Source of the DNA: Chrysogorgia sp. JL179-B06
Lineage: Eukaryota > Cnidaria > Anthozoa > Scleralcyonacea > Chrysogorgiidae
Direction: 5' to 3'
NCBI GenBank assembly: GCA_035772405.1
Contig: JAYKKM010000173.1
Coordinates: 593,501 to 657,500, forward strand
DNA length: 64,000 nucleotides
Shown here: positions 1 through 11,200 of the stretch, one piece after another
How positions within the stretch are numbered: position 1 is the stretch's first letter
Layout of the letters: the number at the start of each line of letters is the position of its first letter
Translations under genes and position numbers: made by a program
The notes under the pieces: generated by a model
Databases searched by the model: none
The model's input: the letters and a program-made list of their open reading frames with translations, nothing else
What the model was told of the DNA's origin: nothing

Positions 1-1
1 A

Positions 2-1444
2 ACTCCCCTTACACCTACAATCGGTCAAGTCAAGACTTCTCTCAGACAACTAAATCCTAGGAAAGCTACCGGGTGCGACAAGATCCCTGCCTGGTTATTA
101 AAGAGATTTTGCGAAGAACTAGCACCTGTGGTCCACCATATTATATGTAGCAGTATTACGCAATTCAAATACCCAACACCATACAAACATGCATTGATTA
201 CTCCAGTACCTAAGGTCTATCCTCCTAACGATGTTGAAAACGACTTTCGTCAGATTTCCGTACTTCCTCAATTAGCTAAAGTTCTCGAAAAGTTGCAGCT
301 AAACCTAAACAGCTCTGTTTTTGAAAAGATTGATAACAACCAACATGCCTTCACCAGTAAACGGTCAACGGTGTCTGCGCTGGCAACTATCTCCCAGAAC
401 TGGTTCAACAATACAGACAATTCGCGTGATGGCAAGAATGGCATTCATGCATTGTTTATCGACTTTCGAAAGGCTTTTGATCTTGTGGATCATGGGATCC
501 TTTTAACTAAGCTTGCTGAACTAAATGTGACAAAAGGCTTTTGGATGTGGACGCGGAGCTTTTTGGAAGGCAGGACCCAACAGGTAAACCTGGGGGGTAC
601 TTTATCATCAGTTAAGCCATCTCCTACTGGCGTCCCCCAAGGCTCCGTTATCTCGCCCACGCTATTCAACGTACACATAAATGACCTCGAAAGTTCGGTC
701 CCTAACCATCTTCAAATCAATACATGCAAGTATGCGGACGATTGCACCCAGGATGAAGTTGTTCATATGGGATCACCAAGCCACATGCAAGAGGTTCTCG
801 AAGCAATGCACAGTTGGGCTGCTAGAAACAAAATGATGTTAAACCCAAAAAAGACAAAAGACATGTGGATCTGCTTCAGAAATTCAATCCCAGAACCACC
901 TTCCCTTTTTATTGGCGATGAAGAAATAGAAAGAGTGAGTTCGTTTAAATTGTTGGGCATATGGCACCAAAAGAATCTGAAATGGAATTGCCATATTGAA
1001 AAGATGACCAAGAAAGCCAACAAACTACTCTTCTGCTTGAGAGAATGTCGCAGAGCAAACTTACCAACAGATGTCGGCATTACGTGCTACCAAACTAAAA
1101 TTAGACCTATACTAGAGTACGCAGCACCGATATGGAGTGGAATCCCGCAATACCTAGAAGATGAAGTAGAAAACATCCAAACTAGGAGCCTGAGAATTCT
1201 AGGTCTACCCCGTGACCACTTACAAAGCCTAAAGCATAGACGGGACGATCTCACTATCCGTGAACTCCAACGAATCCAAAGTGATACAAGCCATCCATGC
1301 AATAAATTATTACCTTTACCAAGAACACACTTATACGACCTAAGGACTGATAGTGGCCGGCCTCCTATCTTTTCGCGCACCAAAAGACATGAACTTTCTT
1401 TCATTCCAAGAGCAATTTCTCTGAAATATAGAAACTCTCGCTAA
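2..1444 (+). CDS. Non-LTR retrotransposon reverse transcriptase, 3' part (starts before the window)
   Basis: The open frame runs from base 2 to a TAA at 1442-1444, 480 visible residues; the start lies outside the window. It is the C-terminal half of a LINE ORF2 polyprotein that copies its RNA at a nicked target. RT motifs are in order and intact: the domain-0 motif NPRKATGCDKIP near the window edge, motif A IDFRKAFD (bases about 458-481), motif B GVPQGSVISP, and the catalytic YADD (bases about 731-742). A C-terminal thumb region follows. The usual upstream APE endonuclease would lie before base 1. The frame has no stop or shift, so the copy is young relative to the other LINE pieces here. It is jockey/CR1/L2-like; the exact clade cannot be fixed by eye. 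Confidence 0.9.
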   Translation, partial: TPLTPTIGQVKTSLRQLNPRKATGCDKIPAWLLKRFCEELAPVVHHIICSSITQFKYPTPYKHALITPVPKVYPPNDVENDFRQISVLPQLAKVLEKLQLNLNSSVFEKIDNNQHAFTSKRSTVSALATISQNWFNNTDNSRDGKNGIHALFIDFRKAFDLVDHGILLTKLAELNVTKGFWMWTRSFLEGRTQQVNLGGTLSSVKPSPTGVPQGSVISPTLFNVHINDLESSVPNHLQINTCKYADDCTQDEVVHMGSPSHMQEVLEAMHSWAARNKMMLNPKKTKDMWICFRNSIPEPPSLFIGDEEIERVSSFKLLGIWHQKNLKWNCHIEKMTKKANKLLFCLRECRRANLPTDVGITCYQTKIRPILEYAAPIWSGIPQYLEDEVENIQTRSLRILGLPRDHLQSLKHRRDDLTIRELQRIQSDTSHPCNKLLPLPRTHLYDLRTDSGRPPIFSRTKRHELSFIPRAISLKYRNSR

Positions 1445-1633
1445 TGCTTACCATTTTTATAACATAATTTTAAATAGACGAGAACAAAATTGTTTTAATA
1501 TTTTATATAATATTCTATATTGTAAGCTAAGTACTAGCTATTTATTTATGAGACTCTAATTATGTAAATCCATTGTATTTTTATACTAAAGATGGGTAAT
1601 AAAAACTATTATTATTACTATTATTATTATTAT
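1445..1633 (+). mobile_element. 3' UTR of the first LINE, ending in (ATT)n
   Basis: This is AT-rich noncoding sequence after the RT stop. It ends in a run of ATT/TTA repeats (about 1605-1633) of the kind that closes L2/CR1-type LINEs instead of poly(A). The inverted-repeat arm beginning at 1634 starts directly after this tail. Confidence 0.7.
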
Positions 1634-1894
1634 AGTCAGTGAGTCACTGACAGAAGTGGCGAGTGTGAAAAATGCGCAAAATGACCGGCCACATGAATTC
1701 GGCATATCAATTAACACCCATCTCAAGGTGTAAATTCTGCCAAGACTCACTGTAGGAGAGCAAACACCAATTCATTGTCCTTCTTTGAAACTTTTATTGC
1801 CCAAATCTCAATAAGTATAGAAAGCAGCGATGTTGAAATTTGCAGATAAACTTGTTGTTACTATATCTTTCAACTGCTGTCCGGGACTCAGAAT
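1634..1894 (+). repeat. Long inverted-repeat arm, left copy
   Basis: This stretch is almost identical, in reverse complement, to 4700-4959. The outer ends read AGTCAGTGAGTCACTGACAG on this side and the exact complement on the other. The inner end carries a tRNA-SINE-like junction (CCGGGACTCAGAATCA). Arms of about 260 bp enclosing 2.8 kb could be ends of a foldback DNA transposon or two oppositely inserted copies of one repeat. No clear target-site duplication was found. Confidence 0.8.
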
Positions 1895-1993
1895 CATTTT
1901 TTTGAGGATACGAGCTTGACAATCCTTGAAATTATGGCTGTGTTAGAAATACATGTACGCAACAACCCCTCGCCCGCAATTACTGTTTGAGGC

Positions 1994-2270
1994 TTTAAGG
2001 TGGCCCTGCGATGAAAATTCTGTTGTGATTTTTTTTCATAGAATCGAAGTACATCACCAAATATAACTACGTTCAATTAATATTGAAGTGAAATATTAAA
2101 TTTAAGACTTAATTTCAGCTTAATTTCCTAAACTTTGTCCGCCATTGCTCAAAACATGTTCCTAACGAGCCCGCGATTTCAAAAGAATCTGTTACGTCAA
2201 AGACTCAAAGTAACTTGAGTAACAAAGAGTAACAGATTTGGTGTTGTTCGGCTTATTTCCCATGGTTATG
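1994..2270 (+). repeat. Partial copy related to the 52724-53296 TTAA foldback element
   Basis: It starts after a TTAA with GGTGGCCCTGCGATGAAAAT, comparable to the left end of the element at 52724. Around 2150-2200 it shares the stretch with AGCCCGCGATTTCAAAAG. The right arm is missing or too decayed to place. Confidence 0.5.
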
Positions 2271-2819
2271 CGTAATTATCGAGTTATATAAGACTATTTA
2301 CAAGGATAAGCCAATGTGGAATTCCAAAAATTTGGTCACAGGGGTACTTAATAGTGTAGTGCTCAGTTATTACTTAAAAATAAGTCAATGATTCATTTGC
2401 CAATCTGAACAGATTTTCAAAGTGCTTATTTTGTTGGTAGTTAGTGCACTGAACAGAACAGGAGTGGGAAAGTCTGCCAACACTAACTCATCTCGCAGAC
2501 AGGGTTAGAAACCAATTGTGTAACTCTTGATTATTGAAATTAATAATTCCGTAACCAGGGCAACCAACCAATGTCCGCAGTTGACGGATACATATATATA
2601 TATTCCACAAACAATATGCCAGAAATTAATCCCCCAAACACAAGCGATCGGATATTGTACGCGACCGGACATTGTACCCCGTCAAGATTATCACCCTCGT
2701 CCCAGGGGATAATAAGTACTGTTTTACAGTTAGCGATTACAGGACGGCAGAAGAAGTTGTAAAATTTAGAGAACGTTTTACTTGACGGAATTTGTTATTT
2801 CCGAAACATGTTTATCATT

Positions 2820-2917
2820 TATAGACCCGGAGCGGGAATTCGACGAAATATTACCCCGAGGGATATATCATCCCGAGGGGTAATATTTCGATGAATTCTC
2901 CGAGCGGAGGGTCTATA
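2820..2917. repeat. 98-bp hairpin element
   Basis: The two halves, from TATAGACCCGGAGCGGGAAT to the matching GAGGGTCTATA, are nearly perfect reverse complements with a few-base loop around 2862-2870. It looks like a small palindromic MITE. No coding capacity. Confidence 0.75.
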
Positions 2918-4497
2918 GATGATATATTATACTGAAACAATCTTGAATGCTGTCTTGAAACGTCTAGAAACGTCTTGTTGTTGTTCCTCCATTGTTTACA
3001 GGCTCGTCTTGGTTTACGCGCGAGTACTGGGTACGAGCGGGGTATTCGAACTCGAATTACCTGCTGATGACGTCATCAGCGGGGAATTCGAGGTTAAAGC
3101 GGGAAATTCGAGTCTAAATTGACTGGTCACGTGGTACAAATCTAGCTCTTTGATTGGACAATTTATAGTTGAGGTATAATATTATCAGTTATATTTTTTG
3201 TTAAAATGTTTTGGCCGCATTTGACTCTGTGAAAGTTTTCTTAGCGGAAAATCGTTTAAACGGATACAAAATTAAACATAAACTGTGTCAGCCCGGCAGC
3301 TTGAAATTAAGACGATTTTCCTTCTTTGGTGAGTTAATAAATAGAAACGTACAGTAATAATATTAATTATAGATAAACTAGTATTTAAACTAATATCCTT
3401 CTTATCCGGACCTCGCGCTCGGAATAAACGCCGCATCAAATTGTTTCAAAATTTAATAAACGCCGGGGGCATTTATTAGAGGAAATACGGTATACAATGC
3501 TTCTCAGCTTCTGATGATCACGTTTCCAGCATTTAGAAACATTTTCGCGCACACGCATTACATTTTCAATTTCAACCGTTTTTATCTTTTTTTACCCTCT
3601 CAAATTGTGCACTTGAATGCTTACTTGAGCGCATCATATATATTTTGCGCCCCTGGATTTTCAAGTGCGGACGCAACATCTTCCGTGCACACTACAAAGT
3701 TTGTCTGGGCATTTAGACTTACCAAAAATTCACAAACAGAAGTTCCACTGACAGACGGCTGTTCTTTTGGAGGAGACACAGTCAAATCAATTTTATGATT
3801 TGACATTGTTTTCTATATAATATAAGATTAAGGAAGTAAATTTCTCGTCTCGTAATATCACTATTGTGGTTAAGATCAAAGTAGAGAAGGCAAAAAGTTT
3901 TTTAAACATATATCACCTGGCTTAGAGATAACGCCTTCCGAACGGCGACGTCTTCATCCTCCAACTGGTATGCATTGAGCCATGAGTTTACGCCTAACTC
4001 CGAATCACTAGAGATGCCTGAAACCACTTCACTGAACAAACGTCTTGACATGGCTTACAATGGTAAAAACTTTCAAAAAAACCGCTAACCTTTAAAACGT
4101 TCTATCGAACACTCTGATCACCTCGATATGAGAGTCAGAAAGAACAAAAACCATTGATGCCAGAGGCTCTACGCCGCCCGCAAGACCCCCCACCCCCAAA
4201 ACAACTGAAAGCAGCAGGTCAGGTTTACCATGATCCAATCAACCATCTGATTATATGTGACAGTTTAATATGTCACTGCATATCACCGCAAACGACGACG
4301 AGATATGACTTCATATAGCAATAGTATACTCAAAAAAGGAAAGACTATGCTGAAAAGCACTTTTACGTTATGGATCACGCGGCCAAAGAAACGCTATTGC
4401 GCAAAATGGCTATTACTTGTTTGAAAATGGGCTTGATTAATGCGCACTGATATGACGCCAGATACATATACCCGCCAGCTACAGAATCTTTTTGAAT
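2918..4497. other. Noncoding stretch with no recognised gene
   Basis: Small ORFs at 3514-3798 and 3621-3806 overlap on opposite strands and show no domain. Around 3428-3487 there are motifs similar to the 17-bp intronic satellite (AATAAACGCC, TTTATTAGAGG). Nothing else could be supported. Confidence 0.6.
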
Positions 4498-4698
4498 GCG
4501 AGTTAGATTCGGGGCATATTCAATATTGTGTCGAGTATGGTTAAAATTAAAGACCTGCCAGTGATCACATATTGACTGCAGGTTTTTATCTCGCACCATA
4601 ACACGGCTAGCTTTGCAAGCATTTTCTGCGCGCGTTTAATCCTTGGTCAAATTTGGCGTTACGTTATAAAGCATAACGTTGCTTGTTGTCTCAACTAC
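4498..4698 (+). repeat. Direct duplication, copy 1 (pairs with 5615-5835)
   Basis: About 200 bp is shared with 5615-5835 in the same orientation, from GCGAGTTAGATTCGG to TTGTTGTCTCAACTAC, with small indels. In this copy the match ends where the inverted-repeat arm at 4700 begins, so that arm probably inserted into or beside a copy of this repeat. Confidence 0.8.
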
Positions 4699-4699
4699 T

Positions 4700-4959
4700 A
4701 TTCTGAGTCCCGGACAGCAGTTGAAAGATATAGTAACAACAAGTTTATCTGCAAATTTCAACATCGCTGCTTTCTATACTTATTGAGATTTGGGCAATAA
4801 AGTTTCAAAGAAGGACAATGAATTGGTGTTTGCTCTCCTACAGTGAGTCTTGGCAGAATTTACACCTTGAAATGGGTGTTAATTGATATGCCGAATTCAT
4901 GTGGCCGGTCATTTTGCGCTTTTTTCACACTCGCCACTTCTGTCAGTGACTCACTGACT
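4700..4959 (-). repeat. Long inverted-repeat arm, right copy
   Basis: It is the reverse complement of 1634-1894 at roughly 98 percent identity by eye. The ORF at 4843-5031 crosses its boundary and is not a gene. Confidence 0.8.
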
Positions 4960-5138
4960 CAACTAGCAAAGGAGCTCCGTCTTGTTCTTTTCGTGTTTCA
5001 CTTTCTCCCAAAGGCTGTTTTCTATATATGATCTGATTTGCTATGCCAGAAAATAGTCAGATGAAACGAAACATTCTATATAATAATATTACTGTGACAC
5101 ACTTGGACGTTTTACGCCGTGAGAGCTAAAGCGCTAAG

Positions 5139-5407
5139 CCGGCGCCGGCGCAGTTTTCCCTTTCGTAAACGGTCTTTGCCATCTCGAACGGTCTTTGCCA
5201 TCCTAAACAATGACCCCGATACCCCTGAATCCTAACCCCCCGGAATTGTTTACTAATATATACGGAAAAACTGTGTAAAGCTGTCGCATTGTTGCGAAAA
5301 ATTCCGGAGGGTTAGGATTCAGGGGGGGTTGGGGTCATTGTTTAGGATGGCAAAGACCGTTCGAGATGGCAAAGACCGTTTACGAAAGGGAAAACTGCGG
5401 CGCCGGC
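5139..5407. mobile_element. Foldback element with about 105-bp arms
   Basis: The arms 5139-5245 and 5299-5407 are near-perfect reverse complements starting GCCGGCG and enclosing a loop of about 53 bp. Each arm holds a 16-bp direct repeat (AACGGTCTTTGCCATC) twice. No ORF. It is a non-autonomous palindromic MITE; no target duplication was recognised. Confidence 0.85.
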
Positions 5408-5614
5408 AAGCAAAGAGCCGCAAAAATAATCACAACAAACAGTTCAATTAGATAATGACACCTCATTTTTCTCGATTCTTCTTCAATGTTTTGCCTTCCG
5501 AAACCTCGTTGCCAAGTATAGAATGGTTTATTTAAGTATCGATTATTTTGAAGACTTTCAATTGATCGCCATGTATTTCACCCTATTCGGCCCTCCCGTA
5601 TCAGCCTGCTAGTG

Positions 5615-5835
5615 CGCGAGTTAGATTCGGTGCAGATTCAATATTGTGTCGAGTATGGTTAAAATTAAAGACCTGCCAGTGATCACATATATTGACTGTG
5701 CAGGTTTTTATCTCGCACCATATTAACACGGCTAGCTTTGCAAGCATTTTCTGTGCGCGTTTAATCCTTGATCAAAAGCGACAATCAGAATTTTGCGTTA
5801 CGTTACTGCATAATGTTGCTTGTTGTCTCAACTAC
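5615..5835 (+). repeat. Direct duplication, copy 2 (pairs with 4498-4698)
   Basis: See copy 1 for the match. This copy continues past TCTCAACTAC into unrelated DNA without the inverted-repeat arm, and so shows what the site looks like without it. Confidence 0.8.
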
Positions 5836-6211
5836 AAATGTGTTTAATTATATAAGGCGCTTTTAAAACGCTTTACTTATACAAATGAAGGTTCGATAAT
5901 AGCATAGCCATGGATAAATATTATTCGAAATGAGAATCGATGAATGTCGGTAGGCTAAAATCAAATCTTGAGTGTCTAGCTCAAATTGGAGCTCCAGACA
6001 GGCTTATATAAATTGTAGAGACTTTGTCAAAGAAATATACTTGTCACAGCGTTTTTAAAAGGCATTTACGCGCGATATTTCACGGTTCATTCCCTGTGCG
6101 TGAACGACTGAAACATATTGCATTTACATTTTGACTTATTTGTAATAACCATGTTCCCCCCGGTAAACGAATCGGAGGAAAAACACCAGGAGAAAATAAA
6201 GCCGGAACAAC

Positions 6212-6340
6212 TACCCGCGACGCGCGCTAATTACCCGCGACCCGCGACAATTACCCGCGACCCGCGACAATTACCCGCGACCCGCGACATATACCCGCGA
6301 CCCGCGACAATTTACCCGCGACCCGCGACCCGCGCCAATT
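6212..6340 (+). repeat. 20-bp tandem repeat, about six copies
   Basis: The unit is ACAATTACCCGCGACCCGCG, slightly degenerate at both ends. It is GC-rich against AT-rich surroundings and accounts for the repetitive C-terminus of the small ORF at 6118-6342, which is therefore not a credible gene. Confidence 0.9.
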
Positions 6341-6412
6341 AGACTATCTCGAATCGGGATTCTCTTTCACACTTCTTCGATCGCCGTTGTCAGTCATCAG
6401 TGCCACAGTTGA

Positions 6413-7170
6413 TTGAGTTCAATTTCTAACTTGAAATATGCGGAAACCATTTTCTTTCATCTATCTAAAACAATCACAACTATATACCAGTTGTTTTCGC
6501 GTGTGGGGGTTTCAGATTTCTCGCTATTCTATGCATTCGTGACTTCCCATCTCGACTTTTGTAACTCTCTTATGTATGGTTTAGCAAAGTATCAATATGA
6601 TCGTTTGCAAAGAGTTCTTAACACAGCTGCTAGAGTGGTCTGCCAAGTACCGAAATATAGTCACATTACCACCTGTGCTAATGAACCTCCACTGGCTTCC
6701 GGTAAAATATCGAGTCATTTTCAAGATCCTGGTACTAGTTTATAAGGGACTACACGGCAAAGCTCCAAGCTATCTTTCCGACTTTCTCAAGACCAAACCT
6801 AATCGCCGATACCATCTTAGATCTGACAACCAAAATCTGCTGGTTGTACCTAAGACTTCCTGCAAAACGTTTGGTCATCGATCTTTTGCCAAAGCTGGCC
6901 CATTCTTATGCAACAAATTACCATTAAATATTAGACAATCGTCAAGTTTAGAAGTGTACAAGAACCATCTTAAAACTTTTTTATTTACGAAAGCTTTTGG
7001 AACGTAATATTTTAAACATTTTCTTACTGTTGTATTTATTTTATATTTTAGTTTTCTTCTTATATTTTAGTTTTTAAGTACTAGTTGGTATATAACTATT
7101 TACTTGTTCAAGCGCTTGAGAATATTTTATAGTTTTAGCGCTATATAAATGCACTGTTATTATTATTAAA
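6413..7170 (+). pseudogene. L2-like LINE, C-terminal RT fragment and 3' tail (frameshifted)
   Basis: The reading starts at 6413-6745 with HLDFCNSLMYGL and [12 protein letters not shown], then continues in another frame from about 6665 as NLHWLPVKYRVIFKILVLVYKG through to a TAA at 7005-7007. These are the usual last 150 or so residues of L2/CR1 ORF2. A one-base frame change near 6665-6675 breaks it. An AT-rich tail follows, ending in (TTA)n near 7158-7168. The endonuclease and RT catalytic core are absent: a 5'-truncated dead copy. Confidence 0.85.
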
Positions 7171-7998
7171 TCAGATGAGTCTCCCATTCCTATCGATGGC
7201 TTAATTGCTCAATATATCTATATAAAATTACAATAATGTGTTTATGTATTCTACCACACAATTCTACCGCATATATGTTTAGATAAATTCTGCGCCGGAG
7301 ACGACTATCGTATTCGTCTATCGCCTCGTGTCATCGATCAACAATCCGAAACAGAATCAGATTTCTGTTTTGTGTCTTGTGTCTCTCTGCCTCGTGTCAT
7401 CAGAAATTCGAAACCATGTTTTGGATTTCTGTTTTGTGTCTCTCTGCACTCGTGTACAACCTCAATTTGTGTCACACACAACAATAAAAACAATGTATTA
7501 AGTATCGAGAAACTACCTTGTCCTGACATATATAATACCATCTATGTATGAGCTTCATATACTATACATAATGTTAGGATCAGTGAACTCGAAACCCAGC
7601 TCGAACAAACCATGTCCATACGCCTGTCGACAACTGTGAGGCTGTCATTATAAACAGATTAACTGAGTCATAAATAATTTCAATATGTTGCCTTACTCGG
7701 GTTCACTCAGCACTCCAAAATTGCACAGAACTCTGCGCAGCACTTACTACCAATTGGTAACCTAGTTATATAGCTACTAATAGAATATGAGCTATCTCGC
7801 AATTTGATTGGCTCCTGTACTACAATAGGTTATCCACCTCATATCCTAGCAGTAGAGAAAAAACAAGATGGCGGCATGTTTTTTTAAGTCGAAAAAAGCT
7901 GAAATCGATGGGGTTTTATAAAGAAACCCCCGAACTAACTAAGTGTTTGGCTATATAATAAAACAATTATACCATTCGCTCTCGTCGTATACTGAAAT
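7171..7998. other. Noncoding stretch, no recognised gene
   Basis: No domain-bearing ORF. The interval 7963-8000 (minus strand) is homologous to the target of the hAT MITE at 47421-47571 and lacks the insertion. Confidence 0.6.
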
Positions 7999-7999
7999 A

Positions 8000-8034
8000 A
8001 TAGCCAACTCGGCGCTTCGCGCCTCGTTGGCTAT
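8000..8034. repeat. Imperfect hairpin
   Basis: ATAGCCAAC..GTTGGCTAT arms enclose CGGCGCTTCGCGCC-like sequence, itself partly self-complementary. It lies in a dispersed repeat also seen near 47370-47420. Confidence 0.6.
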
Positions 8035-8255
8035 GAGCTGAGCTCATATACGACTAGGGCTTAATAGTTAAATATTGGTGCTGAGCACACCTAATATTAT
8101 TATCATCCCTACTTGATTTCGTTGTCCCATATTCGTTATTCTAACAATACAAGATGAAGAGTTAAGTCGATCTTGAAGAAACTGACTTCAGTTTCAAAAT
8201 ATCAAGCATAAGCATCATTCAACTTCCTGTTCCCTTCAAATAATCTTCAGTGGAA

Positions 8256-11200
8256 CCTACGGCCTACCTGCCTACCTATCTACCTACGGCCTACCTACCT
8301 ACCTACCTACCTACCTACCTACCTACAGGCACACCTGTAGGTACGTAGGTAGGTAGGCACACTGTAGGTAAGTAGGTAGGTAGGCACACCTGTAGGTACG
8401 TAGGCACACCTGTAGGTACGTAGGTAGGTAGCCACACCTGTAGGTACGTAGGTAGGTAGGCACACATGTAGGATACGTAGGTAGGCACACCTGTAGGTAC
8501 GTAGGTAGGTAGGCACACATGTAGGTACGTAGGTAGGTAGGCACACATGTACATGTAGGTACGTAGGTAGGTAGGCACACATGTAGGTACGTAGGTAGGT
8601 AGGTACACCTGTAGGTACGTAGGTAGGTAGGCACACCTGTAGGTACGCAGGTAGGTAGGAGGTAGGTACACCTGTAGGTACGTAGGTAGGTAGGCACACC
8701 TGTAGGTACGTAGGTAGGTAGGCACACATGTAGGTACGTAGGTAGGTAGGCACACCTGTAGGTACGTAGGTTGGTAGGCACACCTGTAGGTACGTAGGTA
8801 GGTAGGCACACCTGTAGGTACGTAGGTAGGTAGGCACACATGTACATGTAGGTACGTAGGCACACATGTAGGTACGTAGGTAGGTAGGTACACCTGTAGG
8901 TACGTAGGTAGGTAGGCACACCTGTAGGTACGTCGGTAGGTAGGCACACCTGTAGGTACGTAGGTAGGTAGGCACACCTGTAGGTACTTAGGTAGGTAGG
9001 CATACCTGTAGGTACGTAGGTAGGTAGGCACACCTGTAGGTATGTAGGTAGGTAGGCAGACATGTACATGTAGGTACGTAGGTAGGTAGGCACACATGTA
9101 GGTACGTAGGTAGGTAGGTACACCTGTAGGTACGTAGGTAGGTAGGCACACCTGTAGGTACGTAGGTAGGTAGGCACACTTGTAGGTACGTAGGTAGGTA
9201 GGCACACCTGTAGGTACGTAGGTAGGTAGGCACACTTGTAGGTACGTAGGTAGGTAGGCACACATGTAGGTATGTAGGTAGGTAGGCACACATGTAGGTA
9301 TGTAGGTAGGTAGGCACACCTGTAGGTACGTAGGTAGGTAGGCACACTTGTAGGTACGTAGGTAGGTAGGCACACATGTAGGTATGTAGGTAGGTAGCCA
9401 CACCTGTAGGTACGTAGGTAGGTAGGCACACTTGTAGGTACGTAGGTAGGTAGGCATACCTGTAGGTACGTAGGTAGGTAGGCACACCTGTAGGTACGTA
9501 GGTAGGTAGGCAGGCACACATGTAGGTACGTAGGTAGGTAGGTACACCTGTAGGTACGTAGGTAGGTAGGCACACCTGTAGGTACGTAGGTAGGTAGGCA
9601 CACCTGTAGGTACGTAGGTAGGTAGGCACACCTGTAGGTACGTAGGTAGGTAGGCACACCTGTAGGTACGTAGGTAGGTAGGCACACATGTAGGTACGTA
9701 GGTAGGTAGCCACAACTGTAGGTACGTAGGTAGGTAGGCACACTTGTAGGTACGTTGGTAGGTAGGCACACCTGTAGGTACGTAGGTAGGTAGGCAAACC
9801 TGTAGGTACGTAGGTAGGTAGGCACACCTGTAGGTACGTAGGTAGGTAGGCACACATATACATGTAGGTACGTAGGCACACATGTAGGTACGTAGGTAGG
9901 TAGGTACACCTGTAGGTACGTAGGTAGGTAGGCACACCTGTAGGTACGTAGGTAGGTAGGCACACCTGTAGGTACGTAGGTAGGTAGGCACACCTGTAGG
10001 TACGTAGGTAGGTAGGCACACCTGTAGGTACGTAGGTAGGTAGGCACACATGTAGGTACGTAGGTAGGTAGGCACACCTGTAGGTACGTAGGTAGGTAGG
10101 CACACCTGTAGGTACGTAGGTAGGTAGGCACACCTGTAGGTACGTAGGTAGGTAGGCACACATGTAGGATACGTAGGTAGGTAGGCACACCTGTAGGTAC
10201 GTAGGTAGGTAGGCACACCTGTAGGTACGTAGGTAGGTAGGCACACCTGTTGGTACGTAGGTAGGTAGGCACACCTGTAGGTACGTAGGTAGGTAGGTAG
10301 GTAGGCACACCTGTAGTTACGTAGGTAGGTAGGCACACCTGTAGGTACGTAGGTAGCTAGGCACACCTGTAGGTACGTAGGTAGGTAGGCACACCTGTAG
10401 GTACGTAGGTACCTAGGCACACCTGTAGGTACGTAGGTAGGTAGGCACACCTGTAGGTACGTAGGTAGGTAGGCACATCTATAGGTACGTAGCTAGGTAG
10501 CACACCTGTAGGTACGTAGGTAGGTAGGCACACATGTAGGTACGTAGGTAGGTAGGCACACCTGTAGGTACGTAGGTAGGTAGGCACACCTGTAGGTACG
10601 TAGGTAGGTAGGCACACCTGTAGGTACGTAGGTAGGTAGGCATACCTGTAGGTACGTAGGTAGGTAGGCACACCTGTAGGTATGTAGGTAGGTAGGCACA
10701 CATGTACATGTAGGTACGTAGGTAGGTAGGCACACATGTAGGTACGTAGGTAGGTAGGTACACCTGTAGGTACGTAGGTAGGTAGGCACACCTGTAGGTA
10801 CGTAGGTAGGTCGGCACACCTGTAGGTACGTAGGTAGGTAGGCACACATGTAGGTACGTAGGTAGGTAGGCACACCTGTAGGTACGTAGGTAGGTAGGCA
10901 CACCTGTAGGTACGTAGGTAGGTAGGCACACCTGTAGGTACGTAGGCACACCTGTAGGTACGTAGGTAGGTAGGCACACCTGTAGGTAGGTCGGCACACC
11001 TGTAGGTACGTAGGTAGGTAGGCACACATGTAGGTACGTAGGTAGGTAGGCACACCTGTAGGTACGTAGGTAGGTAGGCACACCTGTAGGTACGTAGGTA
11101 GGTAGGCACACCTGTAGGTACGTAGGCACACATGTAGGATACGTAGGTAGGTAGGCACACATGTAGGTACGTTACGTAGGTAGGTAGGCACACCTGTAGG

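Noticed and set aside
8315..10450. 711-codon minus-strand ORF and its relatives as genes
   Set aside because: They are readings of the 28-bp satellite; all three frames are equally open and there is no start context, domain or codon bias.
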